Assembly (NCBI GenBank): GCA_014155875.1
Contig: JACEFZ010004189.1
Span: forward strand, 1 to 64,000
DNA from: Cepaea nemoralis
Taxonomy: Eukaryota; Mollusca; Gastropoda; Stylommatophora; Helicidae
Length of the DNA stretch: 64,000 nucleotides
Direction: 5' to 3'
Part shown: one piece after another, positions 27,601 to 38,315 of the stretch
Layout: the number at the start of each line of letters is the position of its first letter
Position numbering within the stretch: position 1 is the stretch's first letter
Translations under genes and position numbers: made by a program
The notes under the pieces: model-generated
Databases searched by the model: none
What the model was told of the DNA's origin: nothing
The model's input: only the letters and a program-made list of their open reading frames with translations

Positions 27601-30600
27601 AGCATATAGCATTGTTGATAATACAACAGCTTTATAGAATTTCAGTTTTAAAAGCAAAATAATAATATACAAAGGTCATAATTTAACGTACCGAACTTTG
27701 CCAAGTCGTTCTCCGTGATCGCTGAAGAAAATGGTGATAGTGTTGTTGATAATATTCCTCTGTTTCAGCTGCTCGAAGAATTGCAGGTAGAGATGGTCCC
27801 CGGCGCTTATTACGCTCGGGTTATCGTGGGAGAGATGGATGTAGAAACTGAAACGACAATCAGAAAACATGATAGAAAAAGGTAAATGTGATTGGTCAGA
27901 AGTGGTAGGTCTAACCAAAGTATAATCTATGATAAGTTTTAGACTGAAGGGTCACGTCTAACCAAAGTATAATCTATGATAACTTGTAGAATGAAGGGTC
28001 ACGTCTAACCAAAGTATAATGTATGATAACTTTTAGACTGAAGGGTCACGTCTAACCAAAGTATAATGTATGATAACTTGTAGACTGAAGGGTCACGTCT
28101 AACCAAAGTATAATCTATGATAACTTGTAGACTGAAGGGTCACGTCTAACCATGTTACAACATAGAATAAGTAATTTGTGGAAAGTGGTGTTTCTAAAGA
28201 AATTATAATGAAGAATAAGTACTTGGAAGGAAGTGGTAAGTTTAAACAAATTGTAATGTGGGACAAGTAGTTGGCCCACATCATTCACCGAGGGCCGGTT
28301 GGTCTACAAAATATGAATTTAGCACCATACACCCAAAGCACCCTGGGGCGTGCAGAAGGGTTTCTTTATTTACTTTGAGACCAACATTTGCAGTTGTATG
28401 CATATTAAACACCATATAATTATAATTAAAGTATGGTAACAAGTAGTTTAATAACTGTATAATTGTATAATATTAAGGGCAAAAATACGACACCATCAAA
28501 CTGCCCTGCTCTCTTAATATTGATGAGGTTGATAATGATTATTAAGTTGATGATATCAGTTTAAGAATGGTACTATTCAATCGTCATCATCATTGTGTAC
28601 ATTGGCGCATCTCGTAGGCGATCATGTCTCTCCATAGATCTAGGTCCTTGGTGGCCTGGATCAACTCTGATGAAGATATTCATCCATGACACCGTCTCAG
28701 TCCATTCAGCCTTATTTCTCTTGATCTTCCTCTGTCTCTTTTCCCACTGAACTTTCCATTTGTTATAATGTTTTCCAATGCCTATCACTTCAACACTTTT
28801 CGTAAGAATACTGTTTGTTTCTGTCTTTTAATAGTTGTATATACTATTTTAGTTTCATTAGCCTTTCCCAGGCAATATTTAATAGTTCCTTTGGCAGTCC
28901 AAGGTATCCGTTTCAGAAACCATATTACCGTTGCTTCTAAGCTCTTCCTACTTTATTTTTTAATTCACAGTTATTCATGTTCACACAATTCACAGCCATA
29001 CAACGCAGGTCAGCATGGTCGAATGGGTAAGAACGCGTGTTCTTAAACATCCGGTGAGCTAATGCCGAGGTAAACGGTTCAACCCCTACACTGGACAGCT
29101 GGAATAAAATGTTGTCCTGTCGTCTTTGACTTGGGGACGTAAATTACAAGAACCTCTGAAGTCGGAGTGGGTTTGCCTGATGGTGAGGGACACTGTTAAT
29201 AGTGAAAGTTAATCCACACTCAAAATTCAGTCCATCACCCTTGAGCTCAAAGCGAGCGAGCGAACACACAAATTGCCATACAACTAAACCTGTTTTGTAT
29301 AACATTTCATCACGTTGTTCCTTACATTCAATGATTGTTAAAAAAAACACACAAACTGCCATACAACTAAACCTGTTTTGTATAACATTTCATCACGTTG
29401 TTCCTTACATTCAATAATTGTAAATTATTGTTTAAGGCTCTTTTATTTTCCGAAATGCAGCTCTTGCTTGATACTTTAATGCTCTTAATTTCGGTTATGC
29501 ATCTTCCATTTGATTTTATAATTGCCGCTAAGTATTTAAATCTTTCAGCTTCGTACAGCAATTCCCCTTCTAATATATCACATTTTGGTGTCATCTTTTT
29601 CTTTGATATAATCACTGTTTCTGTTTTCTTAATATACAAGGATAGTCCTTGTTTGCAAGCTCTGTTACTACAATGTCCAAAATGTCTTGTAGTTCGTTTG
29701 CATTGTTCGTCATCAATATTGTGTCATCTGCATAGCGTAGATTGTTTATACTATACCCTCCATCTCTTATTGTTGGTCTCTGTGTTAATCTCTCTCTCAT
29801 TATTACTTCGCTCCAGAGAAAGGGAACAGATCCAGCGACAAAACACATCATTGCCTTATTTTGTCAGTTTCTAATTGAACTGTTCATTTGCCAGCTTAAT
29901 TGCTGCGACTCGTTTCCAGTAAATATTCTGTATTATTATGACATGTTTTTCATCAATGATAATCTCCAACATTTTTGTCATTACACTATGTTTTAAGTTA
30001 TCTCATGCCTTGGCATAATCTACAAAGCACAAATGTAAGCCTTTTGTGTCTCTATTATTCTTTATTAGTGTTCGTAATATGCATATTGCCTCTTTTGTAC
30101 TTATTTTTCTCAAACAAATCCATATTGTTCTCCAATTTCTACTTTTATCTTCTTTCTTGTTCTTCTCAATATAATTTTGAATAGAAGATTACTGACATGT
30201 TCTATGCGGCTGATTATACAACAAGCTTGACATTCAATTGTTCCTGGCCGTTTTGGAGGGCAATAAATACAGATTTTTAACATATCTTACAGTATATATC
30301 CACTTGTGTATGTATCATTCACCGCTTCGCCCGTGTGTTGCCGGGGCCCTTATGGGGAGCAAAGAATAGTAACACTGTTGCCTACCATGCACATCGTAAG
30401 AGGCGACTAAGGAGGCTATGGTTCCGTCGCCCTGCTACTGAGTGAGTGCGTGGCGCGACACTGTGAGCTGTGAATTTCGCGTGCAATGCTTTTACATCTG
30501 TTCGCAGTTTGTAGCGTGAACTGCATGTTCGGAACGATGGTGGCCGGCAGTTGCTGGATTGACTGGTTTGCCTTTTCGGTTCACGGGTGCATTTTTCAGG

Positions 30601-31021
30601 AGACTCCTGGGAGTCATCGCTGGAGCTACGGAGTTCGTGTTTTGTGCGGCGCTTTCGGCGGGTTGCCCTGCGAAAAGAGACCGAGCCATATGGAAAAAAC
30701 CCGGGTCAATGAGTCTTTCTGGTTAATGCCGTTTCCATCGACAATGAACTGTATTTCTCGTCGAGGACTTTTGTGTTGGCATTCTGACGGCGGCCTTATG
30801 CACAGTGTTCCTGTACTGGCTGTTGGCTTGCCGTTACTTCTGTCTATTCCATTGTTCACATAGGGCAGTGAGGACATTTTGTGTGATATTCAATGGCATA
30901 GGAACGGAGCATAATGGGGACGACCCGTTGCTGTGAAGTTGGAACGCGACTAACTAACTAACTAACTAACTAACCAACTAACCAACCAACCAACCAACCA
31001 ACCAACCAACCAACCAACCAA

Positions 31022-31055
<34 letters not shown>

Positions 31056-31145
31056 TGCCAACAAACCAACCAACCAACTAACCAACCAACCAACCAACCA
31101 ACCAACTAACTAACCAACCAACCAACCAACCAACTAACTAACTAT

Positions 31146-31229
<84 letters not shown>

Positions 31230-31294
31230 CTATCTAACTGACTGACTGACTGACTAACTAACTAACTAACTAACTAACTGACTGACTAACTAAA

Positions 31295-31331
<37 letters not shown>

Positions 31332-31493
31332 GACTGACTAACTAAATAACTAACTGACTGACTGACTGACTGACTGACTAACTAACTGACTGACTGACTG
31401 ACTGACTGACTAACTAGCTAGCTAGCTAGCTAGCTAACTAACTAACTAACTAACTAACTAGCTAACTAACTAACTACCTAACTAAGTAACTAG

Positions 31494-31526
<33 letters not shown>

Positions 31527-32330
31527 ATTCACCGCTTTAATCAATACCGCTGCTCCAAAGTTTCGCCAATACTTCTAACTCTTCTATCGTGAATCCACCT
31601 GACCCTTCGGTTTTTCATTTCTACATATGTCTGATGGCGCCAGTGTAATTAGAATAGGTGGGCCTTCTAAGTTACTTTATTCTGTAAATTGTTTTCTTTC
31701 TCCATCGTACATTCATTGTATATTCATTTCATTGTTTAATAACAGCACTTCCTCCAATATTATGTTTCCTGTTGTTTATTCCAAACTCCTTGTGTTGACT
31801 GTCTTGTGTCTCCCTATGAACTTACTGTTGTGTCTGTGCTCATTAAAAATGCCTTAATAATATTTAATTCAAATCTGTTGCACTGTTCGTTTAATTAATT
31901 GTTGTTGTTTTGTTTTTTTCGCTACACGGTTATCTCTTGTTTCTTTAGTTATCTTATCTTAATCTTATTTGTCATTTTAACTTTATTTTCTTTTGTCCAT
32001 CAACATTAAGTCAACCATTTATTAAAACCATGTTTCTCTTTTCCCGTGATGTTTTTTGTGCACGAGACACTGTTTTGAACATTTATTAATGCATTTTAAA
32101 TTCTTTGATTAATAAGTATGAAATTAATTTATTCTCTCTTATATATTTTATTATTGGAGTTTCTTTCATGTGTATTTCGTATTTTATGTTATGCCCTATT
32201 TTACTACTGGTACTATTGCTATTAATACTATTGGGGTGGAACTCTTCGCTGGCTTCTGAGGATGGGGACGGGGCGCTTATGGGAATGCCCCGAATGCCGT
32301 GATGTCGGTTCTTAAATCAATCAATCAATT

Positions 32331-32367
<37 letters not shown>

Positions 32368-35300
32368 GTGTTATGCCCCGTTATCATAATCTGTATATGT
32401 GCCCATTCTATCATGTTTTCTCCTATTTGATTTCGTAATCGCCGATTACATCTTTAATTCTTGTCTTTCCTGATCTTTCATATAAGTTACCAGGTATTAT
32501 TTTATTTCTTGTGATGTGGGTTGTGATCTTGCCATGTCTGCTTCATAACACATTTTGTTTTGTATTTCTTCATCACTGCTGCTTGGTTTAGTTGCATACC
32601 TTTGTATAATATTTACATCCATTGGTTTGCCTTGGACTTTTTGCAACAATAACTATCTGAAATACACCAATAATCATTAACTGATGCATCGGTCTTTTCA
32701 TCCATCAGGTTGTACCTGTAGTTCTTTGTTAGAAACTCACTTTCTGAAAACATTTGTGTTTGTTTCCCAATTATTAATTTACGCGATCCCATCAACCTCA
32801 ACTGACTTATTCCGAGGATATTAAGTTTCCTATTTGTCATTTCTCTTATTAGATTATCTAGATTATCTAATGTTCCTAACCCAGCTAGTGTTCTGACATT
32901 CCAGGTTCCTGTTTTATTTGTACTTATGTTGGACTTAATCATTTTAATATTGCTATTAGTAGCTCGATGGCGATCTAGTGTCGCGCGTGACTTGCGGCAG
33001 TCCTTACGAGAAGTGACTGTCCTAATTCAGACATTAATGTCATTCTCCGACTTTGATTTGTGGAAATGCATGAATTCATAAGCAGGTAGTGTGGTAGTTT
33101 CCTCTTGCTATCCACATCCACGCGAGGTATTTTACGGTTTCATTTACAGGTAGTTCCGATTGTGAGGACACATGAGCCACGCCGAAAAGTGTAGGTGTAT
33201 GTAAACGGACAGCACATACCAGCGCACCCTGTCACGCCGAAAAGTGTAGGTGTATGAACACGGACAGCACATACCAGCGCACTCTGTCACGCCGAAAAGT
33301 GTAGGTGTATGTAAACGGACAGCACATACTTGCGCACTCAATCTCAATCTGTTCAGCTGCAAAAGTTAGGGTGTCCACAAAATAGAGAGCGCACCGATTA
33401 ACGCACTAGTAAGTAACAGACGGTCTGTGTGTGTGAGCGTCTCGGCGTCTTGTTTCTTCCTCGCCTTTACATGATGATGACATGAGTACTGGCGGTACAC
33501 TGCCTGTGTTGATGTCCTAGTTTGGTTAAAGAAATTAACAGAAAGGTTTACTGACGGAACATAAAGTTTGTCTGTGTCTTACCTTCAACATTATTATGAA
33601 CCTGCCTTGGGTCTAGGCATAGAACTACTCTAGGGTTAAGAGAAACTGCATATTTTACACCCGAGTTCTCCAAAGTAGACACATGAAGTGGTTGTTTTCC
33701 CTTCAGAATGAACTTCAGACATCTCGTCTGAGCCAAATTTGAACTTCTTACGAAGCCCCGAGAAGTTTCGTATTTATAGTGCGAATTTTCATCTACCCTT
33801 CTCTTCACTCACTGATATTGTCTCTTGAATTGTCTTTAGATCCACAGATTTTCCCAGCTTCACGGGAAAACGGAGATTAAAAATTTTTCCCTACCACAAA
33901 AGTCACGGAAAAGAAGGTATGGCTTACTTGCCACAGGAATTACATACACCACAAACTTGGTGTGATCCCTGGGGGTGGAGCCCAAGAGGGATCGTGAATT
34001 GTGGGGTGTTATAGACCGGCCGGAGACTTGTTTCATTTTTGTGTCAAATGCCACTCTTAGGACATGCACATACGCTGTTCTTCTTCTTCTGCTTTCATCC
34101 GGAGAGATATTTTTCCCGGATGTGATTGCGTTGTGCCTGTTTACAGCAGCTCTTGCGCCGTTAGACCGACACATCCGACTTCTGTGGACATGCGCTGTTC
34201 AAAGCCTAGCAGAGTAGCTAGTGGCACAACACTGGCGTCTGGCTAATGAACTCCTGGTGGGATTCATTGTATCAACTCTCCGCATTTAGCCAAGCAGTAA
34301 GAACAGGCAGTAAAACCCCTCTCTGATTATAGGGCAATGGATCTGATGTCTGGCCATCTCGGACAAGGGTTGACAAATTTATGAGCGTAAGCACGCTATT
34401 AGATCCTCGCCATTACCATGAAGTTAGTGAACTGTGCCTAGATTCTCCTTGCGTGGTCTATAATAGAAGAATGGGCACTTATGAAGATATGTGTGTGCAA
34501 TGATAGTATCCTTAACTCCCACAACAACCCACATTAAATGAAAGTCTCGTGCGGCATCCTTTGTCCAGACTACATAACTCTATGTGTATTAGTCAACAGT
34601 GAACGCCATCACAAGGTCTCATGCTGATCACAACCGCGACAGAACGTCACATAATGATAGTCTGAGGTTAAGAATGCCATTTGGGTAAGCAAATAAAGAC
34701 TTAAGCTTAGACCGGAAGTAAACACACAGACAAGTATCATGCTAACCTGTATCCAAAGAACGGCTGCGCCTGCGAGTTCTTGAAGGTTGAGGCCATCTGG
34801 AGCCAGAAGTTAAAGTTGTAGGTCACTTCAGGAATGTCCCCCACACAATTGGGATCGTGTGGTCTCATCAGTTTATCACGATCCAGTTCCAGTAAAGTGG
34901 CTCTGTAGTAGTAGTCAACAGGTGACCTGTTCCAACCTTTTTTGTGGAAGTGGAAGGCTGTTACATTAGTAGAGTCTAAGAGCAGACCAGTCCGGTATCC
35001 GGCTCTGCTAAAGTCGCTCCACAGAAAATCATCGTTGACGTCATCAAAATGATCTCTCTAAGTCCAAGGCTGGTGATTGCGTTGTAGCTCTGGTTCAGTT
35101 TTACCTGTCAGAAATGGGATGATGTTTGGGTACGTGTGGTCTCCTACCTTGTTATATTTGTGTAGTTCCACAGCATTTAGCACCTTCAGCAGATAGTTTC
35201 TGGCTTTAGGCATGTGTCTTTGAAAATTCTGTTTAGAGTTACCGTCTATACCTATCAAGAGAACGTTGAAGATTTCTTTAGGTAAGTTCTTGGCAATGTG

Positions 35301-36146
35301 CATCTTAAGTCTGTCGCGTAGTTTGATCTCCAGGTCTTTCTTCACACGAATCAGACTGAAGTAGGAGCGGGAGAGAACTGTGTTATTGTTGCTATAACAC
35401 TCTACAACAAGGTTATCGTCGTTGTCCCGGAGAGTTATAGAATCGTTAAATGAGCTGCTGTTGAAGAGGACAATTGTCTCGAAGTCAGTACCTGGCCTCC
35501 TGGCTATCGATCTGTACCTGCACGCTTTAAACCTGTTATTCTGATCGCCAACTAAAGATGTTTTCGAGTGATTGACATAAATCGTATCCCCATTTACATA
35601 AACCAGGTTAGGAACTCTACCTTCACAGCTGACCGGAGGAAAGAAATCTGTCGCTGCCATAACTGCCGGGTCAAAGGGATCAAGGTCAGGAAAGGTGCAT
35701 TCATTCATGGAATCTTTCGGTGCATTGACATTCAGTTGACTACCATGTGTAGAAGTGTTAGAAATCTGATCATGTTGGGCACACGGAGTTAGAATTGCCT
35801 TTTTTAATGAGCAGTTACAGCTGTTTCCATTTGAGGAGCCACCAAGAACTTTCAACTCTCTGGCAATTACTTTGTGTAGAGAATAATGGCCTCTCTTGAT
35901 GTATTCAATAAAAAGAAATCCGAAGAGCCACAGCGCCAGGATAAATGCAAGCAGTCTCGCACACTGGAGCCTTCCCCCTTCATAATAAATAATAAACATT
36001 CGTAAAAGATATACAATAATTTTAAAATATCCACACGCTATTTCAACGGCTAGATAAGTAATATGTTCATATTCCAGCTGGTGGCTTCTGGTGGGTGATA
36101 TACCCGTGTAATGGAGACACCGGTTGTGGGATGTTGTCATGACCAC
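24025..36146 (-). CDS. DUF229 family (alkaline-phosphatase/sulfatase-fold) type II membrane protein, three coding exons, one in-frame TAG
   Basis: Three coding exons join in phase (1400 + 156 + 652 nt = 736 codons including stop): 36146-34747, 27847-27692, 24676-24025. Donors are CAG|GTTAGC and TCG|GTACGT; acceptors are TTTCAG| and TTGCAG|. The product has a short cytoplasmic tail, one hydrophobic segment (about residues 62-82) and an ectodomain with the DUF229 core: '[15 protein letters not shown]' at about 294-308, '[18 protein letters not shown]' at about 331-348, then 'SHD' and 'FFSDHG' in exon 2, and a Cys-rich 'PYCYC' C-terminus. The family has an alkaline-phosphatase-superfamily fold; its substrate is not known to me. 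Met50 (35999) is an alternative start nearer the membrane segment. A single TAG at 35060-35058 interrupts otherwise continuous coding sequence, so this may be a recent pseudogene, a null allele or a sequence error. Introns 1 and 2 are packed with mobile elements. Confidence 0.85.
24842..25050 (+). repeat. dispersed repeat fragment, related to 59265-59470
   Basis: The stretch beginning 'CAGGACATCGCTGTGAACAT' is clearly similar over at least 45 bases to 'CAGGATATTGCGATCAACAC' at 59265, including a shared AGCATCTT(C/T)CAGCTG core. It lies in intron 2 of the DUF229 gene. It is probably the end of an unidentified mobile element, possibly Penelope-like, but I cannot confirm that. Confidence 0.45.
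25051..25780. other. intron 2 sequence, no gene seen
   Basis: No convincing coding or RNA feature. It holds a 15-bp tandem repeat (GTAGAGTTCACACAA, about three copies, 25528-25572) and short A-rich runs. Confidence 0.5.
25838..26090 (+). mobile_element. LINE endonuclease fragment
   Basis: Reads '[18 protein letters not shown]' then '[11 protein letters not shown]', the decayed start of an APE-type endonuclease (family pattern: NVRTL ... GKL ... REM ... ILGISE). It has a stop at about 25998, and the catalytic Glu region is degraded. A short orphan fragment in intron 2. Confidence 0.6.
26195..27660 (-). mobile_element. LINE-B: 5'-truncated LINE with C-terminal C2H2-like finger, split by a solo LTR
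   Basis: Two minus-strand blocks, 27660-27461 and 26686-26195, encode contiguous parts of the RT tail: '[20 protein letters not shown]' upstream of the break; 'MPDHRLPKR' and a finger reading CPHC...HIRTH downstream. The finger has C-x2-C-x12-H-x3-H spacing. The same family is present at 46801-47622 on the plus strand, which helps fix the ends. An in-frame TGA lies just after the break. The LINE starts about 30 bp from the donor of DUF229 exon 2, so it landed at the very edge of the intron. Confidence 0.85.
26687..27460 (+). mobile_element. solo LTR, 774 bp, 5-bp target duplication
   Basis: Begins TGACATAA and ends GTGTGACA, flanked by CTGGG at 26682-26686 and 27461-27465. The insertion cleanly splits LINE-B coding sequence. 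It contains a TATA-like run at 27222-27233 and AATAAA at 27260-27265, which set the plus orientation. There is no internal region, so it is presumably the product of recombination between two LTRs. It does not resemble the LTRs of elements 1 or 2 by eye. Confidence 0.85.
27692..27847 (-). CDS. DUF229 gene coding exon 2
   Basis: 156 nt, entered and left in phase 2. It encodes 'FYIHLSHD' and '[14 protein letters not shown]', the latter holding the Asp-His-Gly typical of metal sites in the alkaline-phosphatase fold. The acceptor is preceded by a pyrimidine-rich tract (27870-27848). A LINE insertion begins only about 30 bp beyond the donor. Confidence 0.85.
27906..28152. repeat. 47-bp minisatellite, about five copies
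   Basis: Tandem copies starting at about 27907, 27954, 28001, 28048 and 28095 (unit begins GTCTAACCAAAGTATAAT), with a truncated copy at 28142. It lies in intron 1, about 60 bp upstream of the exon 2 acceptor. Confidence 0.95.
28153..28569. other. intron 1 sequence, no gene seen
   Basis: AT-rich, with no feature that I can support. Confidence 0.5.
29005..29274 (+). mobile_element. tRNA-Leu-derived SINE with 10-bp target duplication
   Basis: Head GTCAGCATGGTCGAATGGG is close to the start of eukaryotic tRNA-Leu, and the anticodon-loop region reads TCTTAA. Flanked by GCCATACAAC at 28995-29004 and 29275-29284, so the ends are defined at about 270 bp. It interrupts LINE-C between 'KCYTKQV' and the next conserved block. 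The tRNA-like cloverleaf is imperfect (acceptor stem mismatched), so this is a SINE head rather than a working tRNA gene. The body after about 29100 is of unknown origin. Confidence 0.75.
29016..29086 (+). promoter_or_regulatory. RNA polymerase III internal promoter (A and B boxes) of the SINE
   Basis: A box TGGTCGAATGGG at 29016-29027 fits TRGYNNARNNGG at every position. B box GGTTCAACCCC at 29076-29086 fits GGTTCRANNCC. The 60-bp spacing suits a long-variable-arm (Leu/Ser type) tRNA ancestor. Confidence 0.75.
29264..29427. repeat. 82-bp tandem duplication, two copies
   Basis: The segment at 29264-29345 (SINE tail plus flanking LINE-C) is repeated at 29346-29427 with few changes. It therefore arose after the SINE insertion and gives a third copy of the GCCATACAAC site. 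Confidence 0.9.
30328..31525 (+). mobile_element. 1.2-kb insertion with (TAAC)n tail and 12-bp target duplication
   Basis: Flanked by CATTCACCGCTT at 30316-30327 and 31526-31537, splitting LINE-C. The body (30328-30949) has no convincing long frame, although the 125-codon plus frame at 30486-30863 is open. The tail is a 570-bp (TAAC)n-type tract. A 5'-truncated non-LTR element, probably only its 3' region, fits best; I do not recognise the family. Confidence 0.75.
30950..31525. repeat. long tetranucleotide tract (TAAC/CAAC/CAGC/CTGA)n
   Basis: About 575 bases of 4-base periodicity. Blocks of CTAA, CCAA, CCAG, CTGA and CTAG variants are arranged in runs, so point changes have been spread by slippage. 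It forms the 3' tail of the element at 30328. Confidence 0.97.
32197..32368 (+). mobile_element. short 5'-truncated insertion with (AATC)n tail
   Basis: About 172 bp ending in (AATC)n (32314-32366), flanked by TGTTATGCCC at 32187-32196 and 32369-32378. It is inserted in LINE-C. Too short to name, but the simple-repeat tail and target duplication indicate LINE-machinery insertion. Confidence 0.7.
32943..34746. other. intron 1 sequence, no gene supported
   Basis: Apart from the 55-bp repeats, I see nothing assignable. Minus-strand open frames at 33548-33808 (86 codons) and 33860-34174 (104 codons) match no family I recognise, and I do not call them genes. Confidence 0.45.
33178..33342. repeat. 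55-bp minisatellite, three copies
   Basis: Three copies start at 33178, 33233 and 33288, each beginning CACGCCGAAAAGTGTAGG. It accounts for the internally repetitive minus-strand frame at 33144-33362. Confidence 0.95.
34747..36146 (-). CDS. DUF229 gene coding exon 1 (contains TAG at 35060-35058)
   Basis: Encodes the N-terminus, membrane anchor, stem and the first half of the catalytic-fold domain. Reading continues in the same frame past the TAG for about 103 further codons, with good family features ('[14 protein letters not shown]' just downstream), and stops exactly at a donor site with the last codon split after two bases. The proposed metal/nucleophile loop GIDGNS sits at about residues 299-304; the family more often has an Arg where this protein has Lys305. 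Confidence 0.85.
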
Positions 36147-36279
36147 TTCGGATCATACCAGAATGTACCTCCCATTCTACAATCAAGGGAGACAAATTAA
36201 GGAAGACATAAAAAGAAACAACGCACAATCCTGGAGACCGAGGGAAACTTTCTAGCAAAGCGAATTTGTGAAATGACAC

Positions 36280-36904
36280 AACGGCGCATATCCAGAAAAA
36301 CGCTTGCCCTAACCCCGCCGCTAGATCAGAAATAAGTAATTATAAATTACAGAAGTTGAGAATGATCCATTAGATTTGTCTATTCCAAGAATGTGGTAAA
36401 TAAACATGTATTTTCAATGTATAAATATCACTTATCGATATGTCCCGTTCCTTACACTATTTAGAATTTCCTATGGGCCGTAGTGTTTAGTAACTATTGA
36501 GCAAAGCTTCATATTTGCGGACGTACATTTCACCTGCCTGATTCGTGTTGATTTAATGAGAACTATCATTATCTCACTTTGTTGTACAGAATTGTATTAC
36601 TAGATTTCTTTTAATCTCACCGCACAAGTGGCTAAGTAACGATAGATTCGTACAGACTTGCATTTCGCCAGTTCGATGTTCGTTACTTGAATTAGAACTA
36701 TTATTTTCTCATTTTCCTTATTGCAGTGAAATCACCATAGGTTCTCTCCCGGTTACCTTACCTTCATGACCGACCTGGAAACCCTTTACTATTTTTAGAC
36801 TTGGAAACCCGTCGGGGCATTCTCGCTAGACTAGTTTATCTCAAACAAACACCTATGTCTTTTAATTGAATATAAGAGGGCTAATAAATAATTTAAAAAA
36901 AACA
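36280..36904. other. sequence upstream of the DUF229 gene, no feature seen
   Basis: AT-rich, presumably the gene's 5' flank and possibly its promoter. I see no convincing core promoter motif and no coding sequence. Confidence 0.4.
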
Positions 36905-37102
36905 AACAACCAATGAACAAGTCCTTCAAGAAACAAATAAAGATCGTAAACTGATTAGAGACATTAGACGTTGACAGTCACAATATTTTGGGCATGTTAT
37001 GAGAAGAAATGAATTGGAGAACTAGGTGACAACTGGCAAGATCGAAGGGAAGAGACCAAGGGGAAGACCGAGAAGTAAATACCTGGATGGCTTGTCCACA
37101 TA
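36905..37102 (+). mobile_element. LINE-A fragment, 5' part (interrupted by element 1)
   Basis: Reads 'NKDRKLIRDIRR', a stop, 'QSQYFGHVMRRNELEN', a stop, then 'TTGKIEGKRPRGRPRSKYLD': the C-terminal basic region of a LINE polyprotein. Element 1 has inserted into it, and its continuation resumes at 44076. The same family occurs inverted at 45500-45940. Confidence 0.75.
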
Positions 37103-38292
37103 TGTAGCGAAACGCCAGTGGCTCATGTCCTTATGCATTCTTGTATTTTGGGTAAACAGGGGGAAACAGCTTCTGGAGGCTCTCAGTTCTCTTGTTCCCT
37201 CAAATATCCATGAAAGATAGTTCTTTGGGTTATCTTCATGCCACAAATCTTACATGGAGTGAGTAGATATATGTCTCTCGTTTCGGGTAAACCCGAGGGA
37301 ACGCCTTGCGCCAAATGTGCACTGGTGCGGCTGCTAAGAATTAATGGCGGGGCCAACACTTACCGTTGACTTGTTGCAAATTGTCAAAGTTAGTTAAAGA
37401 TAACGACAGAAATGCAACATCCTACTGAAGTGGTGAAGAAAGGGTCCTCTTCTATGAGAAGTGAATATGTCTTCTAACGGACATTATCACCAGTGCTTCT
37501 AGGCTAACGCCAATATGTCCGACGAGGCCAACTCAGGGTTTGGTGTGTTTAACTCTGAGACAGAGACAAGGTGCAGGTCTTGAGGCAAGGACATTTTGCA
37601 TGACTGGTGCATTGCCGGTTTTTTTCAACAACATACGCCTGAGAGCAGTTGTTGTCTGGAGGGAGCCTAAGAGTGATTTTCTTGCATACTCATTTTACAC
37701 CAGACATTAAAAGGCACCCATCCATTATCCCTCCACGAACACCTCACCGTATCTGCAACCGTAAAGCTTTTCATAGGTCAGTGAAGACCTGGTGCCGAAT
37801 TAATTCATGTGGCAATGAACAGAAGTCCTCAACACACCAGTCGCTTGGATTCTACAAAAGCCTGTTGAATCTACAACCAGTTGCTGGAGAAGGAAGGAGA
37901 TTCTGACATCTTTGGTGAGATATGTCTGGACAGATCAGACAGTATCTGAAGCTGGACCTGTGACTGTGGTGACTGGAGGCTCTGTGTCAAAACTTTACCA
38001 GTGTAGTGTCTGTGTAGATCTATCTGTTTATCTGCCTTTATGTGTTCCTGTGCTGTTCTTGATTAGGTTAATAAAATTACTTCCAAGTTGTTCTTACGAC
38101 TGCCATGTTATTTATGTGTCAGCCAGAAGAACACTGCAGGAAATAGGTCCCTAGGTCGAAAGGAAGCGTGACAGTGAGTCCAGGGAAAACGGAGGAGGGT
38201 TGGCAGGTAAAGACCTATCCCAGCCAGGGCTATAGAAGATTAATTAAACATTGTGACCGGGCTATTTGGGACCCTCCACGTAGCTTGTTACA
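37103..38292 (+). repeat. element 1 5' LTR (1190 bp)
   Basis: Begins TGTAGCGAAACG and ends CTTGTTACA, a TG...CA pair. AATAAA at 38070-38075 is the likely polyadenylation signal. Open frames of 85 and 80 codons inside it are duplicated in the 3' LTR and have no support as genes. Confidence 0.95.
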
Positions 38293-38297
38293 ATTTC

Positions 38298-38315
38298 TGG
38301 GGGCACGTCCGGGAT
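38298..38315 (+). promoter_or_regulatory. element 1 primer-binding site, tRNA-Pro type
   Basis: TGGGGGCACGTCCGGGAT, five bases after the 5' LTR. It matches the well-known tRNA-Pro primer site of gammaretroviruses at 17 of 18 positions. Confidence 0.85.

Larger units (their letters stand above)
28570..32942 (-). mobile_element. LINE-C: long decayed APE-type LINE, interrupted by three insertions
   Basis: From high to low coordinates: endonuclease start '[14 protein letters not shown]' with '[16 protein letters not shown]' (32910-32800); RT segment at about 30290-29612 with 'CILRTLI' and '[15 protein letters not shown]', where the YADD catalytic motif is intact (about 29750); '[15 protein letters not shown]' (about 29540); and a C-terminal '[18 protein letters not shown]' near 28900, then '[16 protein letters not shown]' near 28650. 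Many stops and frameshifts. Three later insertions lie inside it (29005-29274, 30328-31525, 32197-32368). It occupies intron 1 of the DUF229 gene in the same orientation. Confidence 0.8.

Noticed and set aside
29009..29099. Functional tRNA-Leu gene
   Set aside because: Acceptor and anticodon stems are mismatched, and a target duplication encloses a longer unit, so it is a SINE head.
33548..34174. Two minus-strand frames (86 and 104 codons) in intron 1
   Set aside because: No known motif, no splice logic linking them, and no conservation evidence.
35062..35108. A 47-bp intron removing the in-frame TAG of the DUF229 gene
   Set aside because: GTAAAA...TTAG signals exist, but removal shifts the frame and deletes conserved residues, and 47 bp is implausibly short here.
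37649..38154. Two plus-strand open frames in the element 1 LTR (also at 43432-43937)
   Set aside because: Present only because the LTR is duplicated; no recognisable protein.
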